This document shows positions 11,583-22,612 of a stretch of 64,000 nucleotides of DNA, piece by piece (position 1 is the stretch's first letter; each line of letters starts with the position of its first letter). Both the position numbers and the translations under genes were made by a program. Origin of the DNA: Eutreptiella sp. 'Long Island Sound 2002' (lineage: Eukaryota; Euglenozoa; Euglenophyceae; Eutreptiales; Eutreptiaceae); NCBI GenBank assembly GCA_964036045.1, contig OZ038385.1:1550001-1614000 (forward strand). Direction: 5' to 3'. A model generated the notes under the pieces. The model worked only from the letters and a program-made list of their open reading frames with translations. It was not told where the DNA came from and did no database searches.

Positions 11583-12634
11583 ATTGCCGGAGGACCGTCC
11601 CTAATCAAAGCACGTGCCATAATGAGACCCTCGGGGGAGATCTCTGGCACTTCCCCCAAATCACGAGCCGTCACCTCCTGAAAATCAAGCGGGGCAAGGA
11701 AATCCCACAAGAATTCCGGGATGGGGATATTACCCACCGGCCCCAGCCCTCTATCCAACACAGACGGGTCGAGGCTCAGGAGGAGGGTAACCGGGGAGGT
11801 GGAATCCCGCAACACACAGGACCATACATCCCCCCGCAGGGAGTCCAAAGCTGCAATTAATTGGTCATCTACATCCACCATACCCAGGTCTCTCGCTACC
11901 CTCCCCCCTTGGATGAACAGGAAACGGATTCGCCGGTGTAGCAAGTCCCTTAGGTTACCACTCAGTCTCAGGCCTTGAGAAATTTCGTCTAGCCAGCGCT
12001 GTCCTCGCTCCGATTGGATCAGGCTCTCCACAGCCCTTTCCCGAGGGCACTCATCGTTTACTGGCGCCGTCGGCTGCACGTCGGGCGAGCGCTGCCAGGT
12101 GCTTGGCTCCGAGACCCGCAGTGGTTCGGGGCCGTGTCCTCCACGTCGTGAAACCCCTTGGTCGTCCCTGGAATCGTCCTCCCGCTCGAACGGGCCCGGA
12201 AGGGCTTGCTCTGCCATCGGCCCCTCGACGTGGCGGGGGCCCCATCTCCACGTCTTGCTGCTCATCGACGTCAATGGGGGCTTCTCTGGAGGTGTCAGGG
12301 GCGTCCTGTGAGGCGCTGGATGCCCTACCCCGTGCCGGCATCGGGTCCACGGACCTTGTGCCCCCGGGAGGCCTGATGTCCTCTGGTGTTCTCGCCTCCG
12401 TGGCTTCCGTGGCATCTGTGCGCCGGGATTTCGTGCCTCCTCCCTCGGGCGCCTAGTACCGACCGCCCGTGCTCCTGCGGTGTTGTCCTTCTCTGCCTCG
12501 CCATCTCCTCGCTTGGACCGCGTCCTCTTGACCTCGGTCGGTGACCTCCGGACTGTCTCGTCATTTTCAAAGAGTTCCACAAGGCTGGGCGGCCACAAGT
12601 CTCGGATATCATTTACACCATCGGATTCCCTCAT
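11576..12634 (-). CDS. Linker ORF upstream of RT in the YR element
   Basis: A 352-codon frame from ATG 12634 to TGA 11576. It overlaps the end of the recombinase by about 26 bp in another frame, an arrangement like the overlapping ORFs of DIRS-1. The N-terminal half is rich in Arg, Pro, Gly and Glu and is probably disordered. The C-terminal half contains hydrophobic repeats around RRIRFLFIQGG and LLSLDPS, then runs into the region where the RT begins. I recognise no domain. RT starts one frame away (-1) right at its stop, next to a run of ten Gs at about 11566-11575. Either a programmed shift or a mutation links them. It is probably the N-terminus of Pol. Confidence 0.5.
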   Translation of the reverse strand: MRESDGVNDIRDLWPPSLVELFENDETVRRSPTEVKRTRSKRGDGEAEKDNTAGARAVGTRRPREEARNPGAQMPRKPRRREHQRTSGLPGAQGPWTRCRHGVGHPAPHRTPLTPPEKPPLTSMSSKTWRWGPRHVEGPMAEQALPGPFEREDDSRDDQGVSRRGGHGPEPLRVSEPSTWQRSPDVQPTAPVNDECPRERAVESLIQSERGQRWLDEISQGLRLSGNLRDLLHRRIRFLFIQGGRVARDLGMVDVDDQLIAALDSLRGDVWSCVLRDSTSPVTLLLSLDPSVLDRGLGPVGNIPIPEFLWDFLAPLDFQEVTARDLGEVPEISPEGLIMARALIRDGPPAMC

Positions 12635-12659
12635 TGGCTGGCCAAGGCAGTCGCGTAAT

Positions 12660-13598
12660 CTACACACATTCAAATTCGTCGGGGGGAGACGCGTACAGGT
12701 GCGCAATTTTGATGCTATGCCATCTACCCCACCATAGGAGGTGTCTCCACGGCAGTCCCAACCAACGGAGGTATGTAGCGCCTGCTCGCCTCCAGGCATG
12801 CCATCTGGCCTCTCCTCTGTCAGTCCCCTACAAGAGCTTGGCCATACCCATTTTGAGGTCTGCTGCACGCCCCAACGCTGGTGCCTCACCAGGGGCGATC
12901 CTGCAGAGCCACGAAGCGCATGCCTGCGCATACGGTCCCAGGCGTCGTGTGATCTGGCGGTGGTCTCTCTTGACTCCCTGGTACGTAATCCCCACCTTGG
13001 AGATGTTCGATCGTCGAAGCGACGATATTTCCCCCACCTGGCATAGCGTGGCGAAGGACAGGACCGCCGCTGCGCATATCTTCCACTCCCCCACCCTGGT
13101 GCACGATTCGGCCATAAGCTGGAGGAGGTCTGGCCCCCCGAACTGTCGTTGCCTCGGGGAATCCACTGCCGCCTTGGAAAGCCTCCACAGCCTGTCCCAC
13201 TGTAAGGGGGGGATCCACCCCAAGGTGGCCACTGCCTTGTGGGCGGATATACATCCTCTGGTTGCCGCCGCTTTCTGGCCCCGGGCAAACATGGAGAGGA
13301 GGACCTTTTCCGCCAACACCTGCATGTCGCCCAGTTGAACAGCGCCCCCGAACTGGGCAAATCGTCGAAGGTGGCTCGTGTAGGTTCTCCTTGTCGACGG
13401 CCGCCACGTTGAAACCAAGCAGGCCGCTGGGCACTCCGTGGGGTCGGTCTCACCCAAGATTTGCCATGCATCCACCACCGCCGGCCAGTCGATGACGTCC
13501 TGGGAAGCCACATGGGTTGGCGCCAACGCAGAACCCCCTGTTCGGAAGCGGTCCAGCCGTTGTAGCATTGATGTCGCGTCCATCGGCCGGGCCGCCAA
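12660..13598 (-). pseudogene. Tyrosine recombinase of the YR retrotransposon, broken by UAG
   Basis: This frame of about 312 codons starts at 13598 and ends at TAG 12660-12662, with an in-frame TAG at 12828-12830. An N-terminal SAM-like segment (STRRTYTSHLRRF) precedes the catalytic core. Box I reads ATLCQVGEISSLR, where the usual catalytic Arg of TGxRxxE is Gln. After the UAG the same frame continues with the HxxR box (HAWRRAGAT) and the C-terminal GRWHSIKIAHLYA, containing the expected catalytic Tyr. YRs of this class recombine the circular cDNA into the genome. The UAG and the Arg-to-Gln change are both compatible with C-to-T decay, so this copy should be inactive. The YR assignment is strong because all motifs occur in order. 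Confidence 0.85.
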
Positions 13599-13604
13599 GT
13601 CCCG

Positions 13605-14645
13605 TCAGTCCAATCTAGGGCAATTCCACACCCAGTGCCTCTCGATGGACCCGTGCCTTTTGCATGTTTTACAGGGCCCCACTGGGGCGGAGTCCGGCCG
13701 TACCCACTCTCCTTTATGTACCTCGAAGTACTCAACTCCATCCACCATTTTGAAACGACGTCGCATGACCTTTTTGAGGCGTGCCCCTGCTGTACTCAGG
13801 CCTAAGGTGAAGTCGGGGTCTGCCGATGCTTGCTTAGAGGAGGTGGAGTCCGATTCGTATCCCTCTTTGTAGCAGTGGACGGAGGACCAGACCAGCAGCC
13901 AGAGAGACTCCACCATGAGCACCGCAGAGCTATTCAAGGAGAACACTGGGGTGTGTGTGCCTGAGCTTCCATCCATGGGGGCATCCCCTGCTGAATCTCC
14001 AGTCCCCACCACCTCAGTCCATACCGTTGTATCCTTCTTTTGATCGTCCGAGAGGCTGAAAAGGAGTGGCTTCTGCGCTTCATCATCCCACTTGGGGGTC
14101 ATTCTCATGGCGTCCAGCGGCAGGGCCTCCTTGAGGATCGCGCATTTGAGGTAGTACAGGACCCTGGTGACCCATTGAGGGTGGTTCCATACCAGGGCCA
14201 GGTCATGCAATTCCTTGGGGCATAAAGGCGGCACGGATTTCTCTGGTCGGGTAGGTGCTTCCGAGAGGCCGTTGACTTTCTCCGTGAGTGATTTGATAAG
14301 GGCAGCCTGCCCTTCCAACAGGCTCATCAAGGCAAGGTCTGAAGTCTTACTCACACGGTCCGACTGCACACGGATTTTCTCAAAAGCCCCCGTGGTCATG
14401 TTTATTTGGACTTGTTCTGTCAGTGTGTACCCGATGAGGTTCTCAATGAGCGCATCTTCTGTCCCTCCAAATCCTGAGGCACTGGCAAAGGTCTGGAGCC
14501 AGTGCGAACGCGAGTCCCCCAGATGGCGAAGGGACTTGGTTAACCTCATTTCTGCCTTTGCCCGCGATGCTGCTGGGGTCCCCTCTCGCACAGAGTCGTG
14601 CACTCCGGCCTGGAGGTAATCCTGAAACTCCATGCAATCCGCCAT
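13605..14645 (-). CDS. gag: Gag-like protein of the YR retrotransposon
   Basis: A 346-residue frame from the ATG at 14645, just inside repeat A1, to TGA at 13605. The same frame is open upstream to 15071, but that part translates repeat A1 and outside DNA, so the internal MADCMEF start is preferred. No sequence motif identifies the body. The C-terminus carries a CCHC zinc knuckle, CKTCKRHGSIERHWVWNC, with the unusual spacing CX2CX8HX4C. That supports a nucleic-acid-binding Gag that would package the element RNA. Its stop lies 7 bp from the tyrosine recombinase start. The frame is intact, unlike the rest of the element. The assignment rests on position and the knuckle. Confidence 0.7.
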   Translation of the reverse strand: MADCMEFQDYLQAGVHDSVREGTPAASRAKAEMRLTKSLRHLGDSRSHWLQTFASASGFGGTEDALIENLIGYTLTEQVQINMTTGAFEKIRVQSDRVSKTSDLALMSLLEGQAALIKSLTEKVNGLSEAPTRPEKSVPPLCPKELHDLALVWNHPQWVTRVLYYLKCAILKEALPLDAMRMTPKWDDEAQKPLLFSLSDDQKKDTTVWTEVVGTGDSAGDAPMDGSSGTHTPVFSLNSSAVLMVESLWLLVWSSVHCYKEGYESDSTSSKQASADPDFTLGLSTAGARLKKVMRRRFKMVDGVEYFEVHKGEWVRPDSAPVGPCKTCKRHGSIERHWVWNCPRLD

Positions 14646-14652
14646 CTTCCCC

Positions 14653-14729
14653 AGGCAAAATTTCAAAAACAATCTGGAACAAATAAGACAGGCAAATAAA
14701 ACCCCAGTTAGCAAAGCTAACAGTCGTTT
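14653..14729 (-). repeat. Split direct repeat A1, 5' end of the YR element
   Basis: This 77-bp block is identical to 9878-9954 apart from surroundings. It is AT-rich, ends in CAGTCGTTT on the plus strand and sits immediately upstream of gag. The outer base after GTTT changes from T (inside) to G (outside), marking the element boundary. Confidence 0.88.
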
Positions 14730-16545
14730 GCAAGAAGGGATGGGTGTCATTGCCCCTGCCGGGCTGCTGAGGTGGCCCTCCTGGAGGTGCCCATATCCAC
14801 CCCCGATGCATTGGGATTTGGGATATGGAGCAGCGGATGGGCGTAGACCTCGTTCACACCCCATTGGGTGCCCGCATCCCCACGCAGATAACCGGTCGGG
14901 GGGATGGACTGTCCGCCGAGCCGGGGGTGTGCTTACCGGGGTTCCCTCGATTAGGGCCCCTAACTGACCCATATCACAAAGGTTTCTACCCTCGCCGCCG
15001 GGGGCCTCCAAGTCCCCGGGGCGTCCCGCCCATGTTCTCCTCTTTCTCCTGTCCCCCACCCCCACCCCCACCCGTACCGTACCCCTAGGTCTAGGTGGGT
15101 GTTTAGCCCTATTACGGAGGAACTGTTGGTGGATTGCGTTGGTGTGGGTGGATGCGACCCGGTGCCGCGGGTCCCTCTGACCCTGCCCGTGGCGGACAAG
15201 GTGCCGGTGCCCCCGTCACCGAAGTTCTTAGGGGGGTTCCGATGCACCGGCTGTTGGGAGCCCAGTGGAGGAAAATGAAGGAAAGTGGTGGAGGTCTTAT
15301 TATTGTTAGGTGTGAGGTGGTTGGGTGTTACCCCACGGAGAACCCCTTAGCCAGTGGTGGCCGGGCTGGCAGATCTCCCCGAGGGGGGTCCGGGGCTTTT
15401 ACCCATTCCTGTGGACTTCCTAGGCTGTCAACCAGAGGTTTACATTATACAATATTGAGGTTCTTTGTTGATACTACTACTTTACTTAATACATACACAT
15501 CCCACAGGGCAAACAGGTCCCAACCTCAACTAGCGAAGGTGTGGGGGGATGGCGCCCCCCATTGGCACGGGTTCGTGGCTCGGGGGGCCTCCCCTTCCTT
15601 CACGGAGTCACCAAACTTCCTAGTTGGCGGTAGACAAGGGGGAATGGCGCCCCCCATTGACACGGGTTCGTGGCTTGGGGGTCCTCCCCTTGCTTCACGG
15701 AGTCACCAAGTTTCCCCTTCGGCGGAAGACAAGGGGGGGGGACGGCGCCCCCCACTGACACGGCCTCGTGACTAAGGGGCCTCCCCTTACTTCATGAGGT
15801 CCCCAGACAGCTTTTCCATGGTAGCTGCCGGGCGTCGGAGGGGCCACCATGGCCGTCATGCCGCCGCACTCGGTCCCCATCCTATGATGTACCTTTGGAG
15901 GAACACACGGTGTACACGGAATGGGGGGTTGACCCATCATAAGCCCTGGGGTGGGCTGGGCCACAGGGTGGCCCAAGAACCCTCACAAACCGCCACCCCC
16001 CAGTGGAGCCCGCCCTGTACCATCCTCCCTCCCCCACGGTGGCCGGCGGGGGGCGGGGCACGCGATCTCACGACCCAGCCGCCGCGGCTGGACTGGGTCG
16101 CCCCCCAGATTGCATGTTAGCCCAGGGGATCCCCCCGTGGTTTCAACCCCACACCACGGTGAGGTCATGCGCCCCGGGGCGGCAGCGGGGGAAACTCATA
16201 CCCTCAGTCAAGTTCACACATAAATGCCACAAAACACAAGCAACCAGACTGAACACGTTCAACCACAGAAGCAGCCCCCACCCACCCACATCCACACCAA
16301 AGACAGGCAAACTGCAATTGCCCACCACACACATATGAATTCTTTGCTCACTTCAGCATCTCATGGGTGCACACATGTCCATAAACTACACCGCCAGTGC
16401 ACCCATTCATGTATGCAAAAATGCCAACAGGTAAGGTAGGGAGGTAACAATTGTATGTAAAGTAAAGTTGCATGTAAAGTAGTCTATGCAAAGGTGTCAT
16501 CCCTTGGGTGGTACCCAAGCCCTGTGCTTCGCAGGAACTGGTTAC
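14730..16545. other. Gene-poor GC-rich stretch
   Basis: No gene is supported. The segment contains C-rich runs at 15054-15073 and a three-unit tandem repeat listed separately. The rest shows short frames on both strands without motifs. Confidence 0.45.
15534..15795. repeat. Three-unit tandem repeat, about 98 bp
   Basis: GGCGCCCCCCAYTGRCACGG recurs near 15551, 15649 and 15745, each followed by a TTCACGGAGTCACC-like block and GGCGGWAGACAAGG. Units differ by scattered substitutions. No coding content. Confidence 0.8.
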
Positions 16546-16551
16546 GGATGC

Positions 16552-16627
<76 letters not shown>

Positions 16628-16629
16628 GG
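16552..16629. repeat. (TTG)n microsatellite
   Basis: About 25 uninterrupted TTG triplets (CAA on the minus strand). The polyglutamine frame on the minus strand has no other sign of being a gene. Confidence 0.95.
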
Positions 16630-19600
16630 TGTTGACAGTTAAAGCTTAAGTATACCACTGCAAGCTGCCATGTGGGAGTGAAAATTGAAAAGGAAAATAG
16701 CGCACAAGGGGCTAAGGGCTTGAGAACCCATGTCATGAGCACTAGCACAAGATACCATGAAACAAAGAATCACATTTCTTCTGAAGCATCATTTCAGACG
16801 TACCATGTTGCACGTATGATATTGGGGGAAGGCAGTAAACAACAAGCGGTAATTTGGGTCAATGGGAAAATAGTCCTGATCCTACTGTGCTCCAAATGAA
16901 GAAGGTACCATTGCAAAAGTGCCACTCAAGAAGCTCCCATTCACTGTTCCCCTATACCTCATTCCGACTATCTCAGAACCCTCTCTGGGCCATCACTAGC
17001 TTATCGTTCAGGATCTGCACAGTATTGTCGTCTTCCCTTTTTGCATGTTTTTGATCAAGGATCTTGGTCATAACGTCTGGGCGAAACCTGATGTGCATAT
17101 GCGTGCTTTGTGTGTTGCTTTGTCGCTTTGTTAATGCGAAACAACAACCAATCCGGCATAGCACCGGAGATTCTTCTCACTTCAACTCATGGAAGCTTCA
17201 AACATGGCCCCGACCACAACACAATGCACAGCACAATTGTCTCTGTGAATGGCCAAGAACAATCAACATACAGGCAGAGCAGAGCCAGGGCAAAGCAGAG
17301 TCCATGCAATGAAGACGGACAGGTCCACCATCCAGTCATTGTTGAACATCAATACAAGTGCAGAGACAAGTTATTTTTGCATGAGACCATGACACGCCGT
17401 CATACAGCACTGCTGGCCAATGATGAGGTTCAGCCTGTTGCATGGTTGCACCGTTGCACCTCTTCTCAGCCTCTTGTTGCTGTACAATTCAGCAAGAGCA
17501 CACTATGGGGTGTCTAAAAGATCTGGTTCTCCCTGTTGTGTGCCTCTTCGCGGCCCCGTTCTCCCTTCTTCAATCCCCTACCTTCCTGATTGCTAATCAC
17601 CTCATTCTGCATTCCTCCCCACATCCCACCATACTTCCCGCATTGCAGGAAAGGTTGTACGCCCCCACCTTCTCTGCGCAATGGCACCTGGCATATCCCT
17701 GGGGCAGTCTGATCCCCCGATGCCTATACTACCCCATCAACACGTCCGGAAAAACTTTCCTGGTGGTCAATTGAAGGTTTTATTTCCACACGCAGACGGC
17801 AGTGATCTGCTGCTCTGTGGAATAGCTTCTGTCTGCTGTTTTCTCAAAAAGGCTTTCTCAAGTGGCGCTGTTTTCTCAAAAGTGCTTTCTCAAGTGGCGT
17901 CTTTGCTGAGACCGCATAAATATGATCATCAGAAGTCAACAACTTTGGTTCAAGCTCCTCACGATTGCACTAGGGAATTAGCGCCCCAACCCCGTAGTTC
18001 CGGTGATGCCGTGTCACTTGAAGCCGACCTTTGCGAGGTATTGCAAGGGAACAGTCCTAGAAGTCATATCAGCCTTCGTTCACAGTTGGTGCCAAGTGCA
18101 AGGGCTCCGTTTCCACTAACTGCATACAGCAACAACGACTTTAAACCTGTCCCAGAGACCAATTTAAGCAATACCACATCTTGCAATTGAGCCTTCACGG
18201 AGACTGCCTTCAGAATTTCCTGTAATATGTCAACCGTGACAGAATTTTCCTTCGTAAATCCAATAATTTCCTGCTTGTGCCTACCATCTTGTCGCGACCT
18301 GTTTTCTTCGTGCAATTAAGAGCAGAGCCTCTGCCTTTGCTAGTCGTTTTCTCCGTGACCCATTACACGTTTGCATCCGGAGCTGTCCTCTCAGATTGTC
18401 CTCCTCCTGCCCCTGCTCATCCTCCTCTTCCTCTACCTCAATCCTCCGTCCTCCTCATCCCAACGGGTCCTGAGGGTGATAGGTTGTCAATATCACTTGA
18501 AACCGTCTGCAAACAGTGCAGAGCGTAATGTCAAAAGAATGATTTCAGCAACACAGGGGTTTCGGGTGGCAAGAGCGACCAACGAGCCTCATGACTTGCA
18601 TGCTGCATATCATCATCCACAGACCGATACTTTTCTTCCTGCAAGCAGAGTGACACAGCTCTGGTTCCTCTGGGCCTCTCGTAGCACCTTCAACCACATC
18701 ACTTGGCGATGTTTGATCTATTGGACCTTGGTTTTGAAGTGTACGGAGAGCAGGAGCAACAAGGAGCGCAATGACTAGCTGCCGCGTGTCATTGGGCACA
18801 CCACTGAACTTTTGACAGCGCCATGAAGGGTGGTGCACCTCCGGGCCTCGGGTCTGATTTGACCACCCTCATCAGGGCGTGTCCTTTTCTTGCCATCAAT
18901 TGCAATTGATGGCGCAACATCACTGCTGTGCACTGAATAGTGTTTCTTCATGTCAGCTAGCCCCCCTGAACATTAGGATCATTTGGATTTCCTTGTTCAA
19001 TAATCATACCAGGCATACAACAACAGTGCACCCTAGGGCAACCTGGTATCAAAATATTCATTTTTCTGGTTTAATCAACCTCATCACATACATTGCATCG
19101 CCAAAAGCATTTGAGATCTGAAACCTTGGGGCTGGCACAGATAATTCGATCAAACAAGAGATATCTCCAATACTGTTCATTGGAGGCACTTCTTTTTCTC
19201 ATTTCATTGAGAATCAAAACCCCCAATGCCAATGCATCACATCATTTGAATGCAAGAATCTGTTTGGCTGCTCAAACTCTGCATAGTTGAGCCAAAAAAT
19301 TACTTGTTACATTTTCTGGTGAGCGAAAACACTGCTGTTATTTTTCAGTTTATGCAAATAGCACCAATTTTAGAAATACTGTTTTTGGGGGCGTTCACTG
19401 GGCAGGCAAATTGCTCTCAGGGTGCAGAGAAACTGACCTCACGATTGCACAGCGCTGATTGGCACTGCAATTCTGCACTTGATTGCAAAAATGGGGATTT
19501 TGGTGCACAGCACTTGGTTGCTTCATGGAACCATGCACTGCCACAGAATCATGGACACCAACACACCCAGAGATGCAAGATGAGACGCATGAAAACTTTG

Positions 19601-21540
19601 CAGCTGAAAGTTGACTGGCACAGCATCTGAATGAGGCAATGGCCAGACAGCCATCAAAATGATCCATCATCGGTAAGCAATTGAAAAGGTCACTGTACAA
19701 AAACTGCTGCTGTGTTGAGCTTCGGAGGTACCACGGGGCATGGGTGAACCCAAGCACATGTTTTACCTGTCCAAAAAAAAAAAGCTGAAGGCAAAGCAGG
19801 AAATTGGCAAATCTGACGATTGTCAGTAGTTATGACGCATTTCTGGTTCCGCAGATGGCAGATGGCAGCTGCAGCCACACTGCACACTTTTCTCTTGCAA
19901 CTTGACCGTGTCCCGGGGAGCGAGAACTCTGCAAACACTTCTTGGAGGTAGCAGAGCAAGAACAGAAAAGCTGTCACCATACAGACTTTTGTAACCCAGC
20001 CACTAAGAGCCCCGAACATGCACTGACAGTTGCACTCACATGCATGTGCTGGTTTCATGTTCTTGGTTCTCTACTCTGCCCGGAACAAAGATGCTGCTGG
20101 GTAATGACTAAGAGAATGGACTGAAGAGAGGGGCGGAGGGAAGGGTTCGCAGGTGCAAGTAAAGCCGCAAGAAATCATGTTCAATAAAGCTGACGAAATG
20201 CACTTTTCTTGAGAAATCATACTGAAAGTTGCAAAACTCAAATGATATTATTGGGAGGGAGGAGGTGACGTCGTGAGGGCAGGGATCCAGGGGAATGAAT
20301 TCTCCTATGGGACCCATCCGTTCCCCGGTGGGTAGGGTTCAGGTCAGGATCAGGTTGCCATCAGGATCAGGATTCAGTTTAGAAGAGGGAGAGGTGCTGT
20401 CAGGGTAAATGGCGTGGAGGTTATGCTCAGGGCGAGAAGGTGAGGTGGAAGGGGGCGTCCCAGCCAAACGATGCCTTTGTCAGGGGAGGAAAAATCTGCA
20501 ATCCAACTTCTGCAATCCTGTACTACAAAGAGCTGCAAAAAAACCCTTTTCGTGAAAATTCTGCAAGTCAAGATGCAATGAAGCCATCGAGAAAGCAGAA
20601 CATGTAGGCCTGGGAACAAAAACTGGGAACAGCAACTGTGGTTGAGGAGAAGTGCGTAAAGAATACTGCTAATCAACTTCATGGTGCATTGAACCCATGC
20701 ACCACATCAACATTGAAGATTTGCATGTTTGTTATTTTGCGGCTATGATTGGGCAGGCCACGAGGATACTCAGCTTCCATACTACCTGCCAGAGTAAAGC
20801 GTCTCTCTACTGATGCAGAAATGGTCAGCACATGAAAAAATATGCTTGCTCTGCGAATTTACCTTCGCGACTGCCCAAAATGGGGCCAAAGCATGGGGGA
20901 TTGATGTGGTCATTGAACGAAAAGCAACTGGCTGCAAACACAACAAAGAACTTGCGAACCAAACACCAACGATCCCTCAAAAAACGATCCTATCAACCTT
21001 CCAGCTGGCAACCGCAACATTCTTCAACATTCTGCAAAAATAGTCTCCTCCTGCAATCTGCAAAATTCTGCACTTGCAGATCCCCCATGCCTTTGACGCA
21101 CAGCGTCAAACTTCGTGGTTTCAAATACAGAGGGAAGGACCACCACAGCCAATGGATGATGGTCAATGGAAATGCCTGGAATTCTCACAACAGGGACCTC
21201 ACGTTCTTGGATTCAAAACTACTCGGTGGTGTGTGGCCACTACAGGGCGGATGCTGCACACACGGCGACGACGCTCGGCAGTGCACCGAGCAGTCTGCAT
21301 CTCCCGCAGTGCGCAGAGCACTGAGACTCAGCACCCACTCAGGCCAGGTCATAGTTCTGTCCACCTGCCTCCGCTCCATAATCGGCCATTGATATTACTG
21401 GGATATGATGCCGAATGACATGATTGACACGATCCGGCCACACGTCAAACAGCTGAGCATCCTTTTGGGCCCAGGCGTGCACAGCGGATGCGGAAGACGT
21501 GATCTCCTGCCATGAATACACCGATAGGAGCAGACACAGA
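16630..21540. other. Gene-poor sequence
   Basis: No gene is supported: open frames are short, on both strands and without motifs. A perfect 22-bp palindrome lies at 18892-18913. A short run of CAGGATCAGG repeats occurs at about 20340-20372. Confidence 0.45.
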
Positions 21541-21545
21541 CGCAA

Positions 21546-21576
<31 letters not shown>

Positions 21577-21578
21577 CA
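21546..21578. repeat. (CAGA)n microsatellite
   Basis: About eight ACAG/GACA tetranucleotide units directly upstream of the large C-rich minisatellite. Confidence 0.9.
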
Positions 21579-21617
21579 GAAACAGAAAAGAGGGGCAGGC
21601 ATGGTGAGAGAGAGAGA

Positions 21618-22612
21618 GCCCCACAACCACACCGACACCACCCCACAACCACCCCACAACACCCCACAACCACCCCACAACCACCCCACAACCACCCCAC
21701 AACCACCCCCCCACAACCACCCCATAACCACCCCACAACCTCACCACAACCTCCCCAGAACCACCCCACAATTACCCCACCACAACCACCCAACAACCAC
21801 CCCCCCCCCCACAACCCCCCTAAAACAACCCACAACACCCCACAACCACCCCCCCACAACCACCCCACCACCACACCACAACCACACCACAACACCCCAC
21901 AACGTCACCACAACCACCCCACAACCACCCCCCCACAACCCCCCCACAACCCCCCCCCCCCCCAGAACCACCCCACAACAATCCACAACCACCCACCCCC
22001 ACAACCACCCACCAACCACCCCACAACCACCCCCCAAACCACCCCACAACCACCCCACACCCCACAACCACCCCACACCCCACACCCACCCCACAACATC
22101 CCACAACCACCCCCCCACAACCCCCCCACAACAACCGACAACCACCACAAGACCACCCCACAACCACACCACCAATACCCCACAACCACCCCACAACCAC
22201 CCCACAACACACCACAACTACCCCCCCACAACCACCCCACAACACCCCACAACTACCCCCCCCCCAACCACCCCTGCACAACCATCCCACAACCACCCCA
22301 CAACAACCCCACAACTACCCCAAGACCACCCCACAACCACACCACAACCGCCCCACAACCGCCCCACAACCACCCCACAAACACCCCACAACCACCCCAC
22401 AACCACCCCACAACCACACCGACACCACACCACAACTACACCACAACCACCCCACAACCACCCCCCCACAACCACCCCACAACCTCACCACCACCACCCC
22501 ACAACCACCCCACAATAACCCCACAACCACCCCACGACCACCCCACAACCACACCACAGTCACACCACCACCAGTCCACAACCACACCACAACCACCCCA
22601 TAACTACCCCAG
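21618..22612. repeat. About 1-kb CCCCACAACCA minisatellite
   Basis: Nearly the whole segment is built from variants of the 11-mer CCCCACAACCA, with occasional extra C runs and A/T changes. The minus strand is extremely G-rich (TGGTTGTGGGG units) and free of C, so it could form G-quadruplexes. It produces a 339-codon His/Pro/Thr frame on the plus strand and several Gly/Val/Trp frames on the minus strand; these are artefacts. It is flanked by (GA)n and (CAGA)n tracts. Confidence 0.92.

Larger units (their letters stand above)
9721..14729 (-). mobile_element. Tyrosine-recombinase retrotransposon (DIRS order; PAT/Ngaro/Kangaroo-type split repeats)
   Basis: Read on the minus strand the element is: repeat A1 (14729-14653), gag, tyrosine recombinase, linker ORF, RT, RNase H, repeat B1 (10003-9951), repeat A2 (9954-9878), repeat B2 (9773-9721). 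The A1-ORFs-B1A2-B2 arrangement is the split-direct-repeat structure of PAT, Kangaroo and Ngaro elements. These replicate through a circular cDNA and integrate by a YR rather than a DDE integrase. The gag-YR-RT-RNase H order resembles Dictyostelium DIRS-1. No target duplication is seen, as expected for YR integration. This copy is dead: UAG in YR, frame breaks before RT and between RT and RNase H, and UGA in RNase H. I see no Dam-methylase domain after RNase H, though many DIRS/PAT elements have one. Confidence 0.88.

Noticed and set aside
12541-13338. 265-codon plus-strand frame
   Set aside because: It is antisense to the tyrosine recombinase of the YR element, whose motifs on the minus strand are clear.
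9721-14729. An unusual gene order (recombinase before RT) as evidence of a new class
   Set aside because: DIRS-1 of Dictyostelium is, to my knowledge, also ordered gag, recombinase, RT-RNase H with overlapping frames, so order alone is not novel.
14646-15071. N-terminal extension of the YR Gag
   Set aside because: This part translates the terminal repeat and DNA outside the element; the ATG at 14645 just inside the repeat is a better start.
16542-16748. Polyglutamine protein on the minus strand
   Set aside because: Only the (CAA)n microsatellite gives it length; nothing else in it looks like a gene.
21499-22518. 339-codon His/Pro/Thr-rich frame
   Set aside because: It is a translation of the CCCCACAACCA minisatellite; frames on both strands are open for the same reason.
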